A stretch of DNA of 61,670 nt from Deltaproteobacteria bacterium (GTDB lineage Bacteria; Desulfobacterota; Binatia; HRBIN30; CADEER01), in contig JAJCZJ010000041.1 of the NCBI GenBank assembly GCA_029262455.1, positions 1 through 61,670 on the forward strand. Reading direction: 5' to 3'. A program made the translations under genes and the position numbers. Position 1 is the stretch's first letter, and every line of letters starts with the position of its first letter. This document shows positions 9,990 through 18,227 of the stretch, piece by piece. Under the pieces are notes generated by a model. That model was not told the DNA's origin, searched no databases, and saw only the letters and a program-made list of their open reading frames with translations.

Positions 9990-10148
9990 TCAATCCACAC
10001 ACGCCAGAATGATGTGGATGCTGCAGCGCGAGTTGCTGCAGATGAGCTTGCACTTTTGCCACGAACCGCGATTTCCGCAGCTTGGGCAGTGTTCCATGAC
10101 GTCCGGTTCGCTGTCGTCGGGGCGCTTTCTGACACCTGCCGCGCGCAT
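9990..10148 (-). CDS. Small zinc-ribbon protein, 52 aa
   Basis: A short gene with a strong ribosome-binding site (GGGAGGAACAGACA before ATG). The protein has two cysteine pairs plus extra cysteines: HCPSCGNRG, then KCKLICSNSRCSIHIILACVD. The CPxCG...C...CSNxxC arrangement is that of a structural zinc ribbon, similar to short uncharacterised proteins common in proteobacterial and deltaproteobacterial-grade genomes. The strong Shine-Dalgarno, the cysteine spacing and location in an otherwise empty gap support it. Its partner and role are unknown. Confidence 0.75.
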   Translation of the reverse strand: MRAAGVRKRPDDSEPDVMEHCPSCGNRGSWQKCKLICSNSRCSIHIILACVD

Positions 10149-10357
10149 TGTCTGTTCCTCCCTTTTTGCGGGTTTTCGGTATTCGACATCGTCTGTATTC
10201 GCCCCTCGGCGCCCCCGGTACTTCTCGGTTCATACCCCAAAATTGCAACTCTGCGCCAGTCGCGATTGGCCATCGAAGATGGTTGTCAAGAATTCGCAAC
10301 GCAGCTGTGGCGCGAGAAGAACTTTTGCAGCGCGCGTGTTGTTTTATTAGCCGGCTA

Positions 10358-11092
10358 CTAGGCGGTCGACAGTAGAACCGAAATCGTCGCTTGGCATGCG
10401 ACGGCGCCGACGAAAACGGCGATGGTGGCTCTGCGAAACCGGCGGATGTACAGAACGGTCGTCGCGATCGTAGTGATTGCAATGGCGTACGTCGTCAACA
10501 TGAGGGGGGAGAAATGGCCGTTTGGCGCCATGCTGGCTGCGACCGCGAAGGCCCAAAATAGAGCCATGCCAGCGAGGGCGTCGCCAGCAAGGGGCGAGCG
10601 TCGCGAGCCAGCGAAGGCCAGGCCGGAGAAGGTCAGGTTGAAGAACACGAGCGCGTTGACGAGGTAGGCGGGTGTCGACGTTCCCGGGCTGCCGTAGCGC
10701 CCCGTGATATCAGAGCCTGTGCCGCTACCGCCGGGCTTGCCGTCGGAACCGAGACTGACGACATCGGCCCACTCGCTACCGCGCGACTTGTAGATGAGCG
10801 CATTGCCCCAGGGGTCGGTCGGGATGGAGCGGTAGTATTGCGGGACCAGGATCGGAAGACCGATCTCGGGCGGCGGCACATGCTGATGGTCACGGCGGTA
10901 GAGTTCGACCGCGACGAGCAGTGCGCGTGTCGTGTCGTACGCCTCGTCGTGCAGCGCCCACTCGGCGCGATCGCGGCCGAGGAAAGTTGAGGCAGCACTG
11001 GCGAAAGCGAATACGAAGATGGGCGGTAGCGCAAAGCCGAGTAGGGCGGCCGCAATCCGGCGCAAGCCCCCGCCATTCCCTCCTGACATCAT
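10358..11092 (-). CDS. Membrane protein with a GspG-like (pseudopilin) segment
   Basis: This 244-aa protein starts with a hydrophobic segment (about 10-35). A soluble stretch follows (about 45-125) that resembles the C-terminal part of the type II secretion major pseudopilin: LPILVPQYYRSIPTDPWGNALIY, then LGSDGKPGGSGTGSDI, the calcium-loop-like GspG motif. Unlike pseudopilins, about four more hydrophobic segments follow (about 135-240). There is no prepilin peptidase site of the Gly-Phe-Thr-Leu-Ile-Glu type at the N-terminus, so it is unlikely to be an ordinary pseudopilin. No other secretion gene is near. It may be a membrane protein carrying a borrowed GspG fold. Confidence 0.8.
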   Translation of the reverse strand: MMSGGNGGGLRRIAAALLGFALPPIFVFAFASAASTFLGRDRAEWALHDEAYDTTRALLVAVELYRRDHQHVPPPEIGLPILVPQYYRSIPTDPWGNALIYKSRGSEWADVVSLGSDGKPGGSGTGSDITGRYGSPGTSTPAYLVNALVFFNLTFSGLAFAGSRRSPLAGDALAGMALFWAFAVAASMAPNGHFSPLMLTTYAIAITTIATTVLYIRRFRRATIAVFVGAVACQATISVLLSTA

Positions 11093-11179
11093 TGCTGGAG
11101 GCTACAGTAAGGGAGGGGTGGTTGAAATGGCGTTGCCGTCGAGGTCGACGCGCGCTTCGCGAGCGGCTAATCGAGTCTG

Positions 11180-12124
11180 ATGGCGGCGCGCAAGAACCTC
11201 AATTCGGTCGAGCCAGGCGATGTTCCGAGTGGCGGCGAGGTCGTCGTTCTTACGGCACACGACGGAGTGGAATTGCGGGTAGCGCGGTGGCCGGCGCCGT
11301 CGGGCAGCTCGGTTCGGGGTACGGTGCTTCTCTGTCACGGGTTCACGGAGTTTATCGAGAAGTACTATGAGGTCATTGCCGACCTGCGCGGGCGAGGATT
11401 TGCGGTGCTAACGCTGGACTGGCGCGGTCAGGGACTGTCGACCAGAATGCTGACGAGTCGCCGGCCGGGATACGCTTCGAGCTTTGCGGATTTCGTTCAG
11501 GATGCGCTGCTAGTTCTCGATCGGGTCTTCGAGCCCGACATGCCCAGGCCTTTGGCGATGCTGGCGCATTCAATGGGTGGGAATATCGGGTTGCGGTTGC
11601 TGCAAGAGCACGGCGAGCGCTTCGATCGGGCGGTATTGTGTGCGCCGATGGTCGGCTGGGACCAGTTTTCGACACCCATGATTCGAGCCGTGTCGAGCGC
11701 TTTCGTTGCGCTAGGGCGCGGGGCCTCCTACGCATGGGGCCAGGGCGATGCGAATCTTGACGGACCATTGTTCGCAGTCTCGTCGGATCGCCAGCGAACC
11801 GAACGCTGGCTCGAGTTTTGCCGCCGCGACAGTGATCTCGTAGTCGGCGGGCCAACCTGGCGCTGGATGCGGGAAGCGTCGCGCAGTACGGCGCTGGTGA
11901 TGAATCCCCAGCGCATCGCCCAGATGACGACGCCGACCCTCCTGGCCAGCGCCGGTCGAGACGAAGTGGTTTCGTCGAAGTGTCAGCGCCGACTGGCCGA
12001 ACTGGCACCGATGATCGAGTTGGTGGATTTCCCGACCGCGATGCACGAAATCCTGCAGGAGTCCGACGAAATCCGCGACTCCTTTTGGGCTCACTTCGGC
12101 CGCTTCATGGCGATCCGCGTTTGA
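11180..12124 (+). CDS. Alpha/beta hydrolase, monoacylglycerol lipase/lysophospholipase type
   Basis: This 314-aa cytoplasmic hydrolase of the PldB/MGLL-like family probably cleaves lysophospholipids or monoacylglycerols. Visible features are the oxyanion-hole region LLCHGFTEF, the nucleophile elbow AHSMGGNIG (Ser at about 133), the acid loop SAGRDEVVSS and the catalytic His in TAMHEIL near residue 290. The strand before the elbow, VLTLDWRGQGLS, is typical of the family. It is transcribed away from the GspG-like gene across an 87-bp gap. The substrate cannot be told from sequence. Confidence 0.92.
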   Translation: MAARKNLNSVEPGDVPSGGEVVVLTAHDGVELRVARWPAPSGSSVRGTVLLCHGFTEFIEKYYEVIADLRGRGFAVLTLDWRGQGLSTRMLTSRRPGYASSFADFVQDALLVLDRVFEPDMPRPLAMLAHSMGGNIGLRLLQEHGERFDRAVLCAPMVGWDQFSTPMIRAVSSAFVALGRGASYAWGQGDANLDGPLFAVSSDRQRTERWLEFCRRDSDLVVGGPTWRWMREASRSTALVMNPQRIAQMTTPTLLASAGRDEVVSSKCQRRLAELAPMIELVDFPTAMHEILQESDEIRDSFWAHFGRFMAIRV

Positions 12125-12336
12125 TTTTTTCGGGCGGAAAAACGCTGCGATTACGACGAAACTTTGAGGGCTGGGGCAGAGGCGGGGAGATGAGTGCCGC
12201 ATGTCCTGTTTCTCAACTGGCTGCTAGCCCCCCGAAGGTTTGCCCGCGGACCGTAAACAAACTAGCAAGGGGGCTGGTGACCTTTGGCTATACGACTTGA
12301 ATATCGAGCTGCTCTTCGATCGGAAGGTAGTCGCGG

Positions 12337-12690
12337 ATGAAGCGGATCGGAATCTGCATCGTGGTCATTGCTGCGATTGCGGTGGCTGGGCTGATTGCGC
12401 TGCAAGACGGTCCGACGGTCGCACCATCTGGGGCCGAAATTCGGGAAGTCTGGGAGCACCACGAGTTGTACGAAGGGAAGTCCCTGCGCGTATCCGGAAC
12501 CCTCCGGCGGTTTCTCGAAGGCCAACCGAAAGAGCACTTTGTCGTGGAGTCGGCGGACGGCTATCGGATCGGCGTCGAAGCGGAGGGTCTCGAGGGTCTC
12601 GATGGTGCGCAGGTTGCAGCTGAGGGAAGGGTGACCTTCGATGAGGAGAGCGGCCTGCGACTCGCGGCGGCGTCCGTTGCCGCACTTTGA
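12337..12690 (+). CDS. CcmE-like OB-fold membrane-anchored protein without heme His motif
   Basis: This 117-aa protein has an N-terminal membrane anchor (about 4-22) and a beta-rich domain (about 35-110) resembling the OB fold of cytochrome c maturation protein CcmE: ELYEGKSLRVSGTL, HFVVES and AQVAAEGRVTF. The HxxxY heme-attachment motif of CcmE is absent, so it is not a functional CcmE. It may be a general OB-fold (tRNA_anti-like) protein. A GGAAGG ribosome-binding site precedes ATG. It stands alone between the hydrolase and a pseudogene region. Confidence 0.75.
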   Translation: MKRIGICIVVIAAIAVAGLIALQDGPTVAPSGAEIREVWEHHELYEGKSLRVSGTLRRFLEGQPKEHFVVESADGYRIGVEAEGLEGLDGAQVAAEGRVTFDEESGLRLAAASVAAL

Positions 12691-12806
12691 GCAGGTTCTG
12701 CCTCGTCTGTAGTCGCCCTGGGTCAATCGTTGCGGGAGCCCTCGCGGCTCCCCACAGCACCGCGGCCGCCGTTGAGCGAATCCTCAGATCTTCAAATCGC
12801 GGAGAC

Positions 12807-12838
12807 GCGCAGCGCGACCACCGACCTTTGCCTTCGCC
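12807..12838 (+). repeat. Interspersed direct repeat, copy 1
   Basis: A segment containing AGCGCGACCACCG followed by a pyrimidine-rich CTTTGCCTTCGCC run is closely repeated, in the same orientation, at 16096-16130. The two copies bracket the pseudogene plus the delta-60 repeat gene, about 3.3 kb apart. Confidence 0.5.
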
Positions 12839-12862
12839 GTTACCTATCCACGGAATTGAGAG

Positions 12863-13185
12863 GGGATCAACTACGCGCTGATCGGCGGCCACGCGGTCAA
12901 CGCGTGGCTCGAGCCGAGGTTCACCGGAGATATCGATATTGTCGTCGCTGCCGGCTCGGAAGACTTCGACCGGCTCAAGCAGATTCTGGCCAACCAAGGT
13001 TTCGCCGTCACCCGAGAGCACCGAGCGGAGCAACTATCCGGAGCCGATTTCGTCCGCTTCGAGTCTCATCGAGTCCTCTCATCATTGAAGTGCAGGCCGC
13101 CGAAACGAGATTTATCGGTCTCGTTGCGCTCCCAAACTTCGATTGGGCCTTCGTCGAGCGCTGTCCTGTTCTCGTCCCCGACGGA
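12863..13185 (+). pseudogene. Degenerate nucleotidyltransferase (AbiEii/MNT-like) fragment
   Basis: From 12863 the plus strand reads INYALIGGHAVNAW, RFTGDIDIVV and GFAVTREH, with the GG...H and TxDIDIxV core of nucleotidyltransferase-fold antitoxin/toxin families. There is no start codon: a TGA at 12857-12859 closes the frame just upstream. Near 13080 the continuation shifts frame to [18 protein letters not shown], matching the usual strand after the active site in this family. It is therefore truncated at the 5' end and frameshifted. Its 3' part lies antisense over the last codons of the delta-60 repeat gene. The exact right boundary is uncertain. Confidence 0.6.
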
Positions 13186-15700
13186 GGAGGCCCATCGCTC
13201 CGACGAACCCGAGCATCGCAAGGGCAGCGAACATCGCCATTCCGGAAAGCGGCGGCGCGACGGCGGGCGCCCGCGGGACGCGAAACGGAAGGTTGTTGTT
13301 GATCACGATCGGATCGCCTGCTTCGAGATCGAACGACCGGTAGAAAGCCGTGCACGTCTCGGGCGGGCCGAACGGGCCGCCCGCCGACAAGAATCCGCTG
13401 CCGGCGTTCTCACCGTTGCCGAGGACGACCGGATTCGCTTGTCCGCTCGGATTCAACGGCGGCGGGTCTTGCGGCAGGCACGTCACGCTGGCGGAGTACC
13501 CCACCGGCACCTGCTCGATGACGATGGAATAGACTCCCGGCACGTCTCCGGTGAATTGGTAGAAGCCTCCGACTCCGTCGTGTAGGAGCTGCACCGGCGC
13601 CGGCCCCGACACCGAAATCCGGCCACCGGTTAGGATGCGACCATTGTCCTCGTCGTAGAAATACCCGGTCGGATCGAAGTCGAGTTGATTCGGGATACCG
13701 TCACCGTCGCGATCCGTCGATCCTTCGACCGGGTCGAGGATTCCGTCACCGTCCGAATCGGGCTCCGGTGTGTCCGTGGACGTCGGCGTCGGCGTCGGGG
13801 TCAAGGTCGGCGTTGAGGTCGGTGTCGCCGTCGGTGTCGCCGTCGGCGTCGCGGTCGGTGTGGAAGTCGGGGTATTCGTCGGTGTCGGCGTCGGTGTATT
13901 CGTCGGCGTATTCGTCGGCGTCGGCGTCGGCGTATTCGTCGGTGTGGAAGTCGGCGTATTCGTCGGCGTCGGCGTATTCGTCGGTGTGGAAGTCGGCGTA
14001 TTCGTCGGTGTCGCCGTCGGCGTATTCGTGTTTGGAAGATTGACGTTGTGAGACTCGGTATCCGAGCTGCTACAGAACTGATTGCCGTCGCCCAGATAGA
14101 CTGCCGTCAGGGTCCGCAGACCGGCGGTCGAGAGCGCCAGGTTGCAGGTCGATGACGAGGTCGTCCCGGCTCCCGCCGTCAAGGAGCAGGTGGTGGAATC
14201 GACTCCATCGCCAACTTGGACATCGCCGGTGGGTGCGGCGCTGCCGCTATCCGCAGTGACACTGACATCGACGCCGAACGCCGCCCCCTGGACGGAGGGG
14301 TCGGGCGAGTCGTCCGTAATCGACATCGTCGTCGTCGTAACGAGGCTGCCGTCGTTCAGGTACCGAGCCAACGCCATATCGACGTCGTTGGCAAATCCTC
14401 CCGCGAGTACGAGGCGATTGTCCGCTTGCAGGAGCGCCGCGTAGGCGCGGTCGGCGCTTCCCAGATTCGTGGTGACTCGACCGTCGCCGCTCCACGTACT
14501 GTCGAGATTCCCATTGGTGAGAAACCGCATGGCCGCGAAGTCAAAGTTGTTGGCTACGATAAATGGCCACCCGGTCACGAGCACCTTGTCATCGGACTGT
14601 ACGATCACGTGCTCGACGACATCCTGTCCACCGGTCACGAACTCTTCGACGAAGATGCCGTCCGAGCGAAAACCCGGGTCGAGCATGCCGCTGCTGCTCA
14701 TTCGCGCCAGCACCGGATCGGAAAGGCGATTGCCGACAACCACGATCTGGTCGGTCGAAGTGAAGTCGAGATCGACAGCGAAGTTGTCGTCTCCCGCCCC
14801 CTCACTGAGGTCGAGAATTCGAACCCCATCCGAGTCGAACGAGGAGTCCAACTGCCCGGCGTTGACGCCGCTCCCCAACCAACGGGCGACAATGGCGTTG
14901 CGCGTGGCCTGTAGACTACCCGTCGCGCCGACGGCCACGATATTGCCGGAGCCGTCGATCTTCATTGCTCTGACGTCGTCATCCACCGATCCCGCACTCG
15001 TCGCGGTCCCAATCCCGTCGCCATCGAACGTCGTGTCGAGAACCCCCGCGGTCGTCAGACGCGCCACCGCCATGTCGCTGTTACTTGGGTTGATTATGCT
15101 GCCGTTGTCGTCGAAGGTTCCGCCAACCACGGGTCGGTCGCTCGAATCCACGGCGACGTCGCTCGCCAATTCAATCCCCGTCGAGGCGGTCGAGGTGTCG
15201 AAGTCGAAGCTGACCCACCCATCGCCGCCACCGAAGTTCGTGTCGACCGCTCCACCAGGGAGAAAGCGAGCGACGAAGACCTCATCATCGCCGCCCACGG
15301 TGGTGCGCCCGGCCACCACGATCCGGTCTTGGCTGTCGATGGCCATCGCCCCGACGAACCCGACCCCCGTAAAGGCGTGCGCGATCGTGCCGGAGGTGCC
15401 AAACGTCGCGTCCAGATCTCCGTTCGGCAGGTAGCGGGTCAACCGCACGTTGCCACTGCCCGAACCCACGGTCACGATGTTGCCCGAGCTTTGCTGACCA
15501 GTGTCGTGGGCAGCATCCTGGCCACCGACGTCTTGGACCTTCGTGCCATCCGAATCAAACGTGCAATCGAGGTCGCCCGCCGCAGCCCAGACCGCCACCG
15601 GAAACGAGTGCATCAACAACGCCAACCACCCGATGACCCCGACTCTCCTTGCCAACTCCAAGGTATTCGGGCCAAAGCGGCACCACGACTGAATTCTCAC
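13112..15700 (-). CDS. Secreted delta-60 repeat protein with Ig-like domain, Thr/Pro linker and C-terminal anchor
   Basis: This surface protein is about 862 aa. A GTG start at 15700 is chosen because GAGAGGAGGACTC precedes it and a signal peptide follows directly ([14 protein letters not shown]). About 40-455 are delta-60/DUF5122 repeats, each with GxLDxTFxxDG, RIVVAG and VARFLPGG-like phrases, predicted to form a beta-propeller. An Ig-like domain (about 460-560) follows, then a Thr/Pro/Asn linker (about 565-650), a calcium-binding type-3-like run ([20 protein letters not shown]) and a SdrD-B-like region. The end has a hydrophobic segment then Arg-rich tail ([25 protein letters not shown]), resembling PEP/IPTL-CTERM sorting tails. 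The final codons overlap the antisense pseudogene, so the C-terminus may be altered. Confidence 0.88.
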   Translation of the reverse strand: MRIQSWCRFGPNTLELARRVGVIGWLALLMHSFPVAVWAAAGDLDCTFDSDGTKVQDVGGQDAAHDTGQQSSGNIVTVGSGSGNVRLTRYLPNGDLDATFGTSGTIAHAFTGVGFVGAMAIDSQDRIVVAGRTTVGGDDEVFVARFLPGGAVDTNFGGGDGWVSFDFDTSTASTGIELASDVAVDSSDRPVVGGTFDDNGSIINPSNSDMAVARLTTAGVLDTTFDGDGIGTATSAGSVDDDVRAMKIDGSGNIVAVGATGSLQATRNAIVARWLGSGVNAGQLDSSFDSDGVRILDLSEGAGDDNFAVDLDFTSTDQIVVVGNRLSDPVLARMSSSGMLDPGFRSDGIFVEEFVTGGQDVVEHVIVQSDDKVLVTGWPFIVANNFDFAAMRFLTNGNLDSTWSGDGRVTTNLGSADRAYAALLQADNRLVLAGGFANDVDMALARYLNDGSLVTTTTMSITDDSPDPSVQGAAFGVDVSVTADSGSAAPTGDVQVGDGVDSTTCSLTAGAGTTSSSTCNLALSTAGLRTLTAVYLGDGNQFCSSSDTESHNVNLPNTNTPTATPTNTPTSTPTNTPTPTNTPTSTPTNTPTPTPTNTPTNTPTPTPTNTPTSTPTATPTATPTATPTSTPTLTPTPTPTSTDTPEPDSDGDGILDPVEGSTDRDGDGIPNQLDFDPTGYFYDEDNGRILTGGRISVSGPAPVQLLHDGVGGFYQFTGDVPGVYSIVIEQVPVGYSASVTCLPQDPPPLNPSGQANPVVLGNGENAGSGFLSAGGPFGPPETCTAFYRSFDLEAGDPIVINNNLPFRVPRAPAVAPPLSGMAMFAALAMLGFVGAMGLLRRGREQDSARRRPNRSLGAQRDR
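13785..14035. repeat. Low-complexity tract encoding Thr/Pro/Asn repeats
   Basis: Short 6- and 12-bp units (GTCGGC/GTCGGT, plus GTATTCGTC) repeat without interruption. On the minus strand they encode [16 protein letters not shown]-type linker. All units are multiples of three, so copy-number change would alter linker length without shifting frame. The antisense strand is also open, giving a spurious Val/Gly protein. Confidence 0.9.
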
Positions 15701-16215
15701 GAGTCGAGTCCTCCTCTCGCATCTGCCGGATTCACCGCCGACACGGAGCACGACATTCTCGCCGATCAGGCGGAAACATGAGTGCTTCTCTGGGGGCCCC
15801 AAGGCCTACTACCACGCGCTGACGGGTGCAAGGCGTTTCCTTCGGCCCGGAGCGCGTCGCTAGCGGTCGTGACCTGGCCGGAGGGACCACGAAGCCTCGC
15901 GCGGAGCCGAGAGGAAGGCGTCGGCGACCTAGAAATTGCCAGGATGCCCCATGGGGCAGGATTGGGTCCGGGGAGCCCCCATGCCGATCAAGCGGAAATC
16001 CAGCGGGCAAAGGATCTCTGGTCGATTGTCTCGATACTCATCGGGCTGGGCAAATGGGCTGAGGCCAACGCGCCGCGCAACCAACGAAACACCGTCGCGC
16101 AAAGCGCGACCACCGCCCTCTGCCTACGCCTCTGCCTTCCTCTGCCGGGGTTCATCGTGTTCGCGGCCAGGCGGGACTACCCCGACGTCTGACGGCGAGG
16201 CACAGGCAGAGGAGG
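15701..16215. other. Intergenic region with no gene found
   Basis: About 0.5 kb between the delta-60 gene and the tRNA-Sec-like element. Open frames here are Arg/Pro/Ala-rich shadows without a ribosome-binding site. The only recognisable element is the second copy of the interspersed repeat at 16096-16130. Confidence 0.6.
16096..16130 (+). repeat. Interspersed direct repeat, copy 2
   Basis: The AGCGCGACCACCG core and following CTCTGCCTACGCC run match 12807-12838 with a few substitutions. Same orientation as copy 1. Confidence 0.5.
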
Positions 16216-16335
16216 TGGCGGAGAAGGGAGGGAGTCGAACTCCTCCTTCGCCAAGGCTTCGGAGGACACGAGTCCGCTTGCGCCGGACCAGTGGTTTTGA
16301 AGACCGGGAGGGCTACGAAGCCAACCGGGGACTTT
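16216..16335 (-). tRNA. Selenocysteine-tRNA-like element (UCA anticodon), probably degenerate
   Basis: Read on the minus strand, the element has an anticodon arm GGTCTTCAAAACC with loop CTTCAAA (anticodon UCA, as in tRNA-Sec), a T-loop-like GGAGTTCGACTCC and an encoded 3' CCGCCA end following CCCTTCTC. A variable-arm-like hairpin GTCCG/CGGAC and a further hairpin TCCTCC/GGAGGA lie between anticodon and T arm. However, I cannot find a 5' acceptor strand complementary to the 3' end, the T stem carries mismatches, and anticodon to CCA spans about 82 nt against 58 in E. coli selC. It may be a pseudo-tRNA, a recombined att-like remnant or an unusual tRNA-Sec. No selA, selB or selD gene is in the window. 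Confidence 0.4.
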
Positions 16336-16435
16336 CGGCCAAGTCTGCTGGGCGTCGAGCGGCGCGTTCGTCGCCCCTGACTCCGGCCTCAGGGGGGCGA
16401 TTGCTCGGGGTTTGGGTGGTTGCTATCTCTCGCAG

Positions 16436-17221
16436 ATGGCCACGATGATCACCGAGGAATGTATCAACTGCGGCGCTTGTGAGCCGGAGTGCCCGAATAC
16501 TGCGATTTATCAGGGCGGCGCTGAGTGGGAATTTGAAGGCGCCAAGCATGCTGCTCTGTCGGCGGATATCTTCTACATCGTGCCGGAGAAGTGCACGGAA
16601 TGTGTCGGCTTCCACGACGAGGAAGCTTGCGCGGTCGTCTGCCCGGTCGATGTTTGTATTCCCAACCCAGATATTCCGGAGACCGAGGCTCAGCTCATTG
16701 AGCGGGCCAAGCAGCTTCATCCCGGGACTGATTTCGGTACGGAGTTCCCATCGCGCTTTCGCGAGGATGCTGGCGGCGGCGACGCTCCTGCTGCGGCTCC
16801 CGCGGCCGCAGCGCCAGTGGCGGCGGCTGCTCCGGTGGCGGCGGCATCAGCTGGTCCGGCGCTCAAATTGCCCGCGGTGGAGACGTGGGAAGTCCCGATC
16901 GACTGCCATGGCTGCGGGGGTACCTATTCCGTGCTCTTTCAGCATGTACGCAGTGGGAATGTCTTGCGCTGTCCCTTCTGCAAGGGCGCGTACACCGTCA
17001 ATACCAGTTTGCACAATCAGATCAGCAAGATGCTGCGCGGTTTCCACACCCGCTGGACGACTGACTTCGAGGCGATGCGGGTTCGCCGCCAGCGCGAGAT
17101 GGATGAGTTCGAGGCGCGACAGAAGCGCGAGCTCGAGGACATCAATGAGAAGCTTCGCACAATCTCCAAGACCGTGAACCCTGCGGGTGGGCCGAAAAAG
17201 CGGGCCTGGATCTTCGGCTAG
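16436..17221 (+). CDS. Ferredoxin (two 4Fe-4S) fused to a zinc ribbon and coiled coil
   Basis: A 261-aa protein. Residues 1-75 form a YfhL-type 2x[4Fe-4S] ferredoxin: CINCGACEPECP and the spaced second cluster CTECVGFHDEEACAVVCP. An Ala/Pro linker follows (about 110-140). At about 155-190 there is a CHGCGG...CPFC zinc ribbon, and the C-terminus (about 205-250) is a charged helix likely to form a coiled coil (RRQREMDEFEARQKREL). YfhL ferredoxins are usually about 85 aa, so the extra two-thirds is unusual. Met at 16436 is chosen because it places the ferredoxin motif right at the N-terminus. Likely a cytoplasmic electron carrier with a docking or nucleic-acid-binding tail; the partner is unknown. 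Confidence 0.88.
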   Translation: MATMITEECINCGACEPECPNTAIYQGGAEWEFEGAKHAALSADIFYIVPEKCTECVGFHDEEACAVVCPVDVCIPNPDIPETEAQLIERAKQLHPGTDFGTEFPSRFREDAGGGDAPAAAPAAAAPVAAAAPVAAASAGPALKLPAVETWEVPIDCHGCGGTYSVLFQHVRSGNVLRCPFCKGAYTVNTSLHNQISKMLRGFHTRWTTDFEAMRVRRQREMDEFEARQKRELEDINEKLRTISKTVNPAGGPKKRAWIFG

Positions 17222-17301
17222 CAGTCCGTTCAGCAAGTAGGCCGCGCTTCCGGTCGTCAGCTCTTGGTCGGGCGGCTCGGAAAGAGTAGGCTGGCGGGCA
17301 G

Positions 17302-18222
17302 GTGAATGGGTTGGGTGGGTGTGTGCGTAAACCTCCGGTTCTGAAGAAGGGCGAGACTATTGGGATCGTTGCGCCGGCGGCGGCTGCGGATGCTTTGGCG
17401 GTCGAGTCGGCGGTTCGGGTCCTGCAGCAAGCCGGCTATCGCGTCTGTGTCGGTGAGTCGGTGTTTCGGCGCTCCGGGTATCTCGCCGGCAAGGACCGCG
17501 AGCGGCTCGATGACCTGCTGCGCATGTTCGGTGATGCGGATGTGCGCGCCATCTTTTGTGCGCGTGGGGGCTACGGGTCTGGTCGGCTGCTGCCGATGCT
17601 GGTGGACGAACTCGAAGTCAGTGATCCGAAGATCTTCGTTGGCTACAGCGATCTGACTTTCTTGCTGACCTACCTGGCCCAGGCGTGCGATCTGGTGACG
17701 TTTCACGGCCCGATGATCTCGGATTTCCAAGCGCATCCGGACAGTGTCGGCCAATTGTTGGCGTTGCTGGGTGGCGACCGGGCCGGTTGGAATCTGACCG
17801 CGCTGTCGATTCTGCAGCCGGGGACGGCTGAGGGAGTGCTGACCGGCGGTTGCCTGTCGGCGGTGGTTGCGACGCTCGGTACGGATTACGAGGTCGATTG
17901 TTCTGGCAAGGTGTTGTTTCTCGAGGACGTCAACGAGAAACCGTTTCGAATCGATCGAATGCTGACGCAGATGCGCCAAGCGGGGAAGCTCGAAGATGTC
18001 GTTGGGGTCATGTTTGGCGAGATGGCGGGCTGCAGCGCCGACCCGAACGAATCGGTGAAGGTGCTGGACGTCATAAAGAGCCACTTCGCCTCGAGTGACT
18101 ATCCCGTCGTTTTCGGGATCCCGAGTGGACATGGTGGCGGAACCTCGACATTGCCGATGGGCGCGCGTGTGCGTCTCGCAGGTCAGCGGCTGACCTTCCT
18201 CGAATCACCGCTTTCCGAGTAA
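17302..18222 (+). CDS. ldcA: LD-carboxypeptidase (peptidase family S66, LdcA-like)
   Basis: This 306-aa cytoplasmic serine peptidase releases the terminal D-Ala from recycled murein tetrapeptide. The S66 signatures are present: the N-terminal GIVAPAAAAD, CARGGYGSGRLLP, the nucleophile in VGYSDLTFLL (Ser about 115), the catalytic Glu in LFLEDVNEKPFRIDRML, and the His in FGIPSGHGGG near residue 277. A GTG start at 17302 fits the frame; a GTG eight codons in is also possible. It is followed after 5 bp by a beta-lactamase-fold gene and then mpl, forming a peptidoglycan-recycling operon. Confidence 0.94.
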   Translation: MNGLGGCVRKPPVLKKGETIGIVAPAAAADALAVESAVRVLQQAGYRVCVGESVFRRSGYLAGKDRERLDDLLRMFGDADVRAIFCARGGYGSGRLLPMLVDELEVSDPKIFVGYSDLTFLLTYLAQACDLVTFHGPMISDFQAHPDSVGQLLALLGGDRAGWNLTALSILQPGTAEGVLTGGCLSAVVATLGTDYEVDCSGKVLFLEDVNEKPFRIDRMLTQMRQAGKLEDVVGVMFGEMAGCSADPNESVKVLDVIKSHFASSDYPVVFGIPSGHGGGTSTLPMGARVRLAGQRLTFLESPLSE

Positions 18223-18227
18223 CGGCA

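Noticed and set aside
13768-14051. Plus-strand Val/Gly-rich open frames
   Set aside because: They are antisense translations of the Thr/Pro repeat tract of the delta-60 protein and have no ribosome-binding site.
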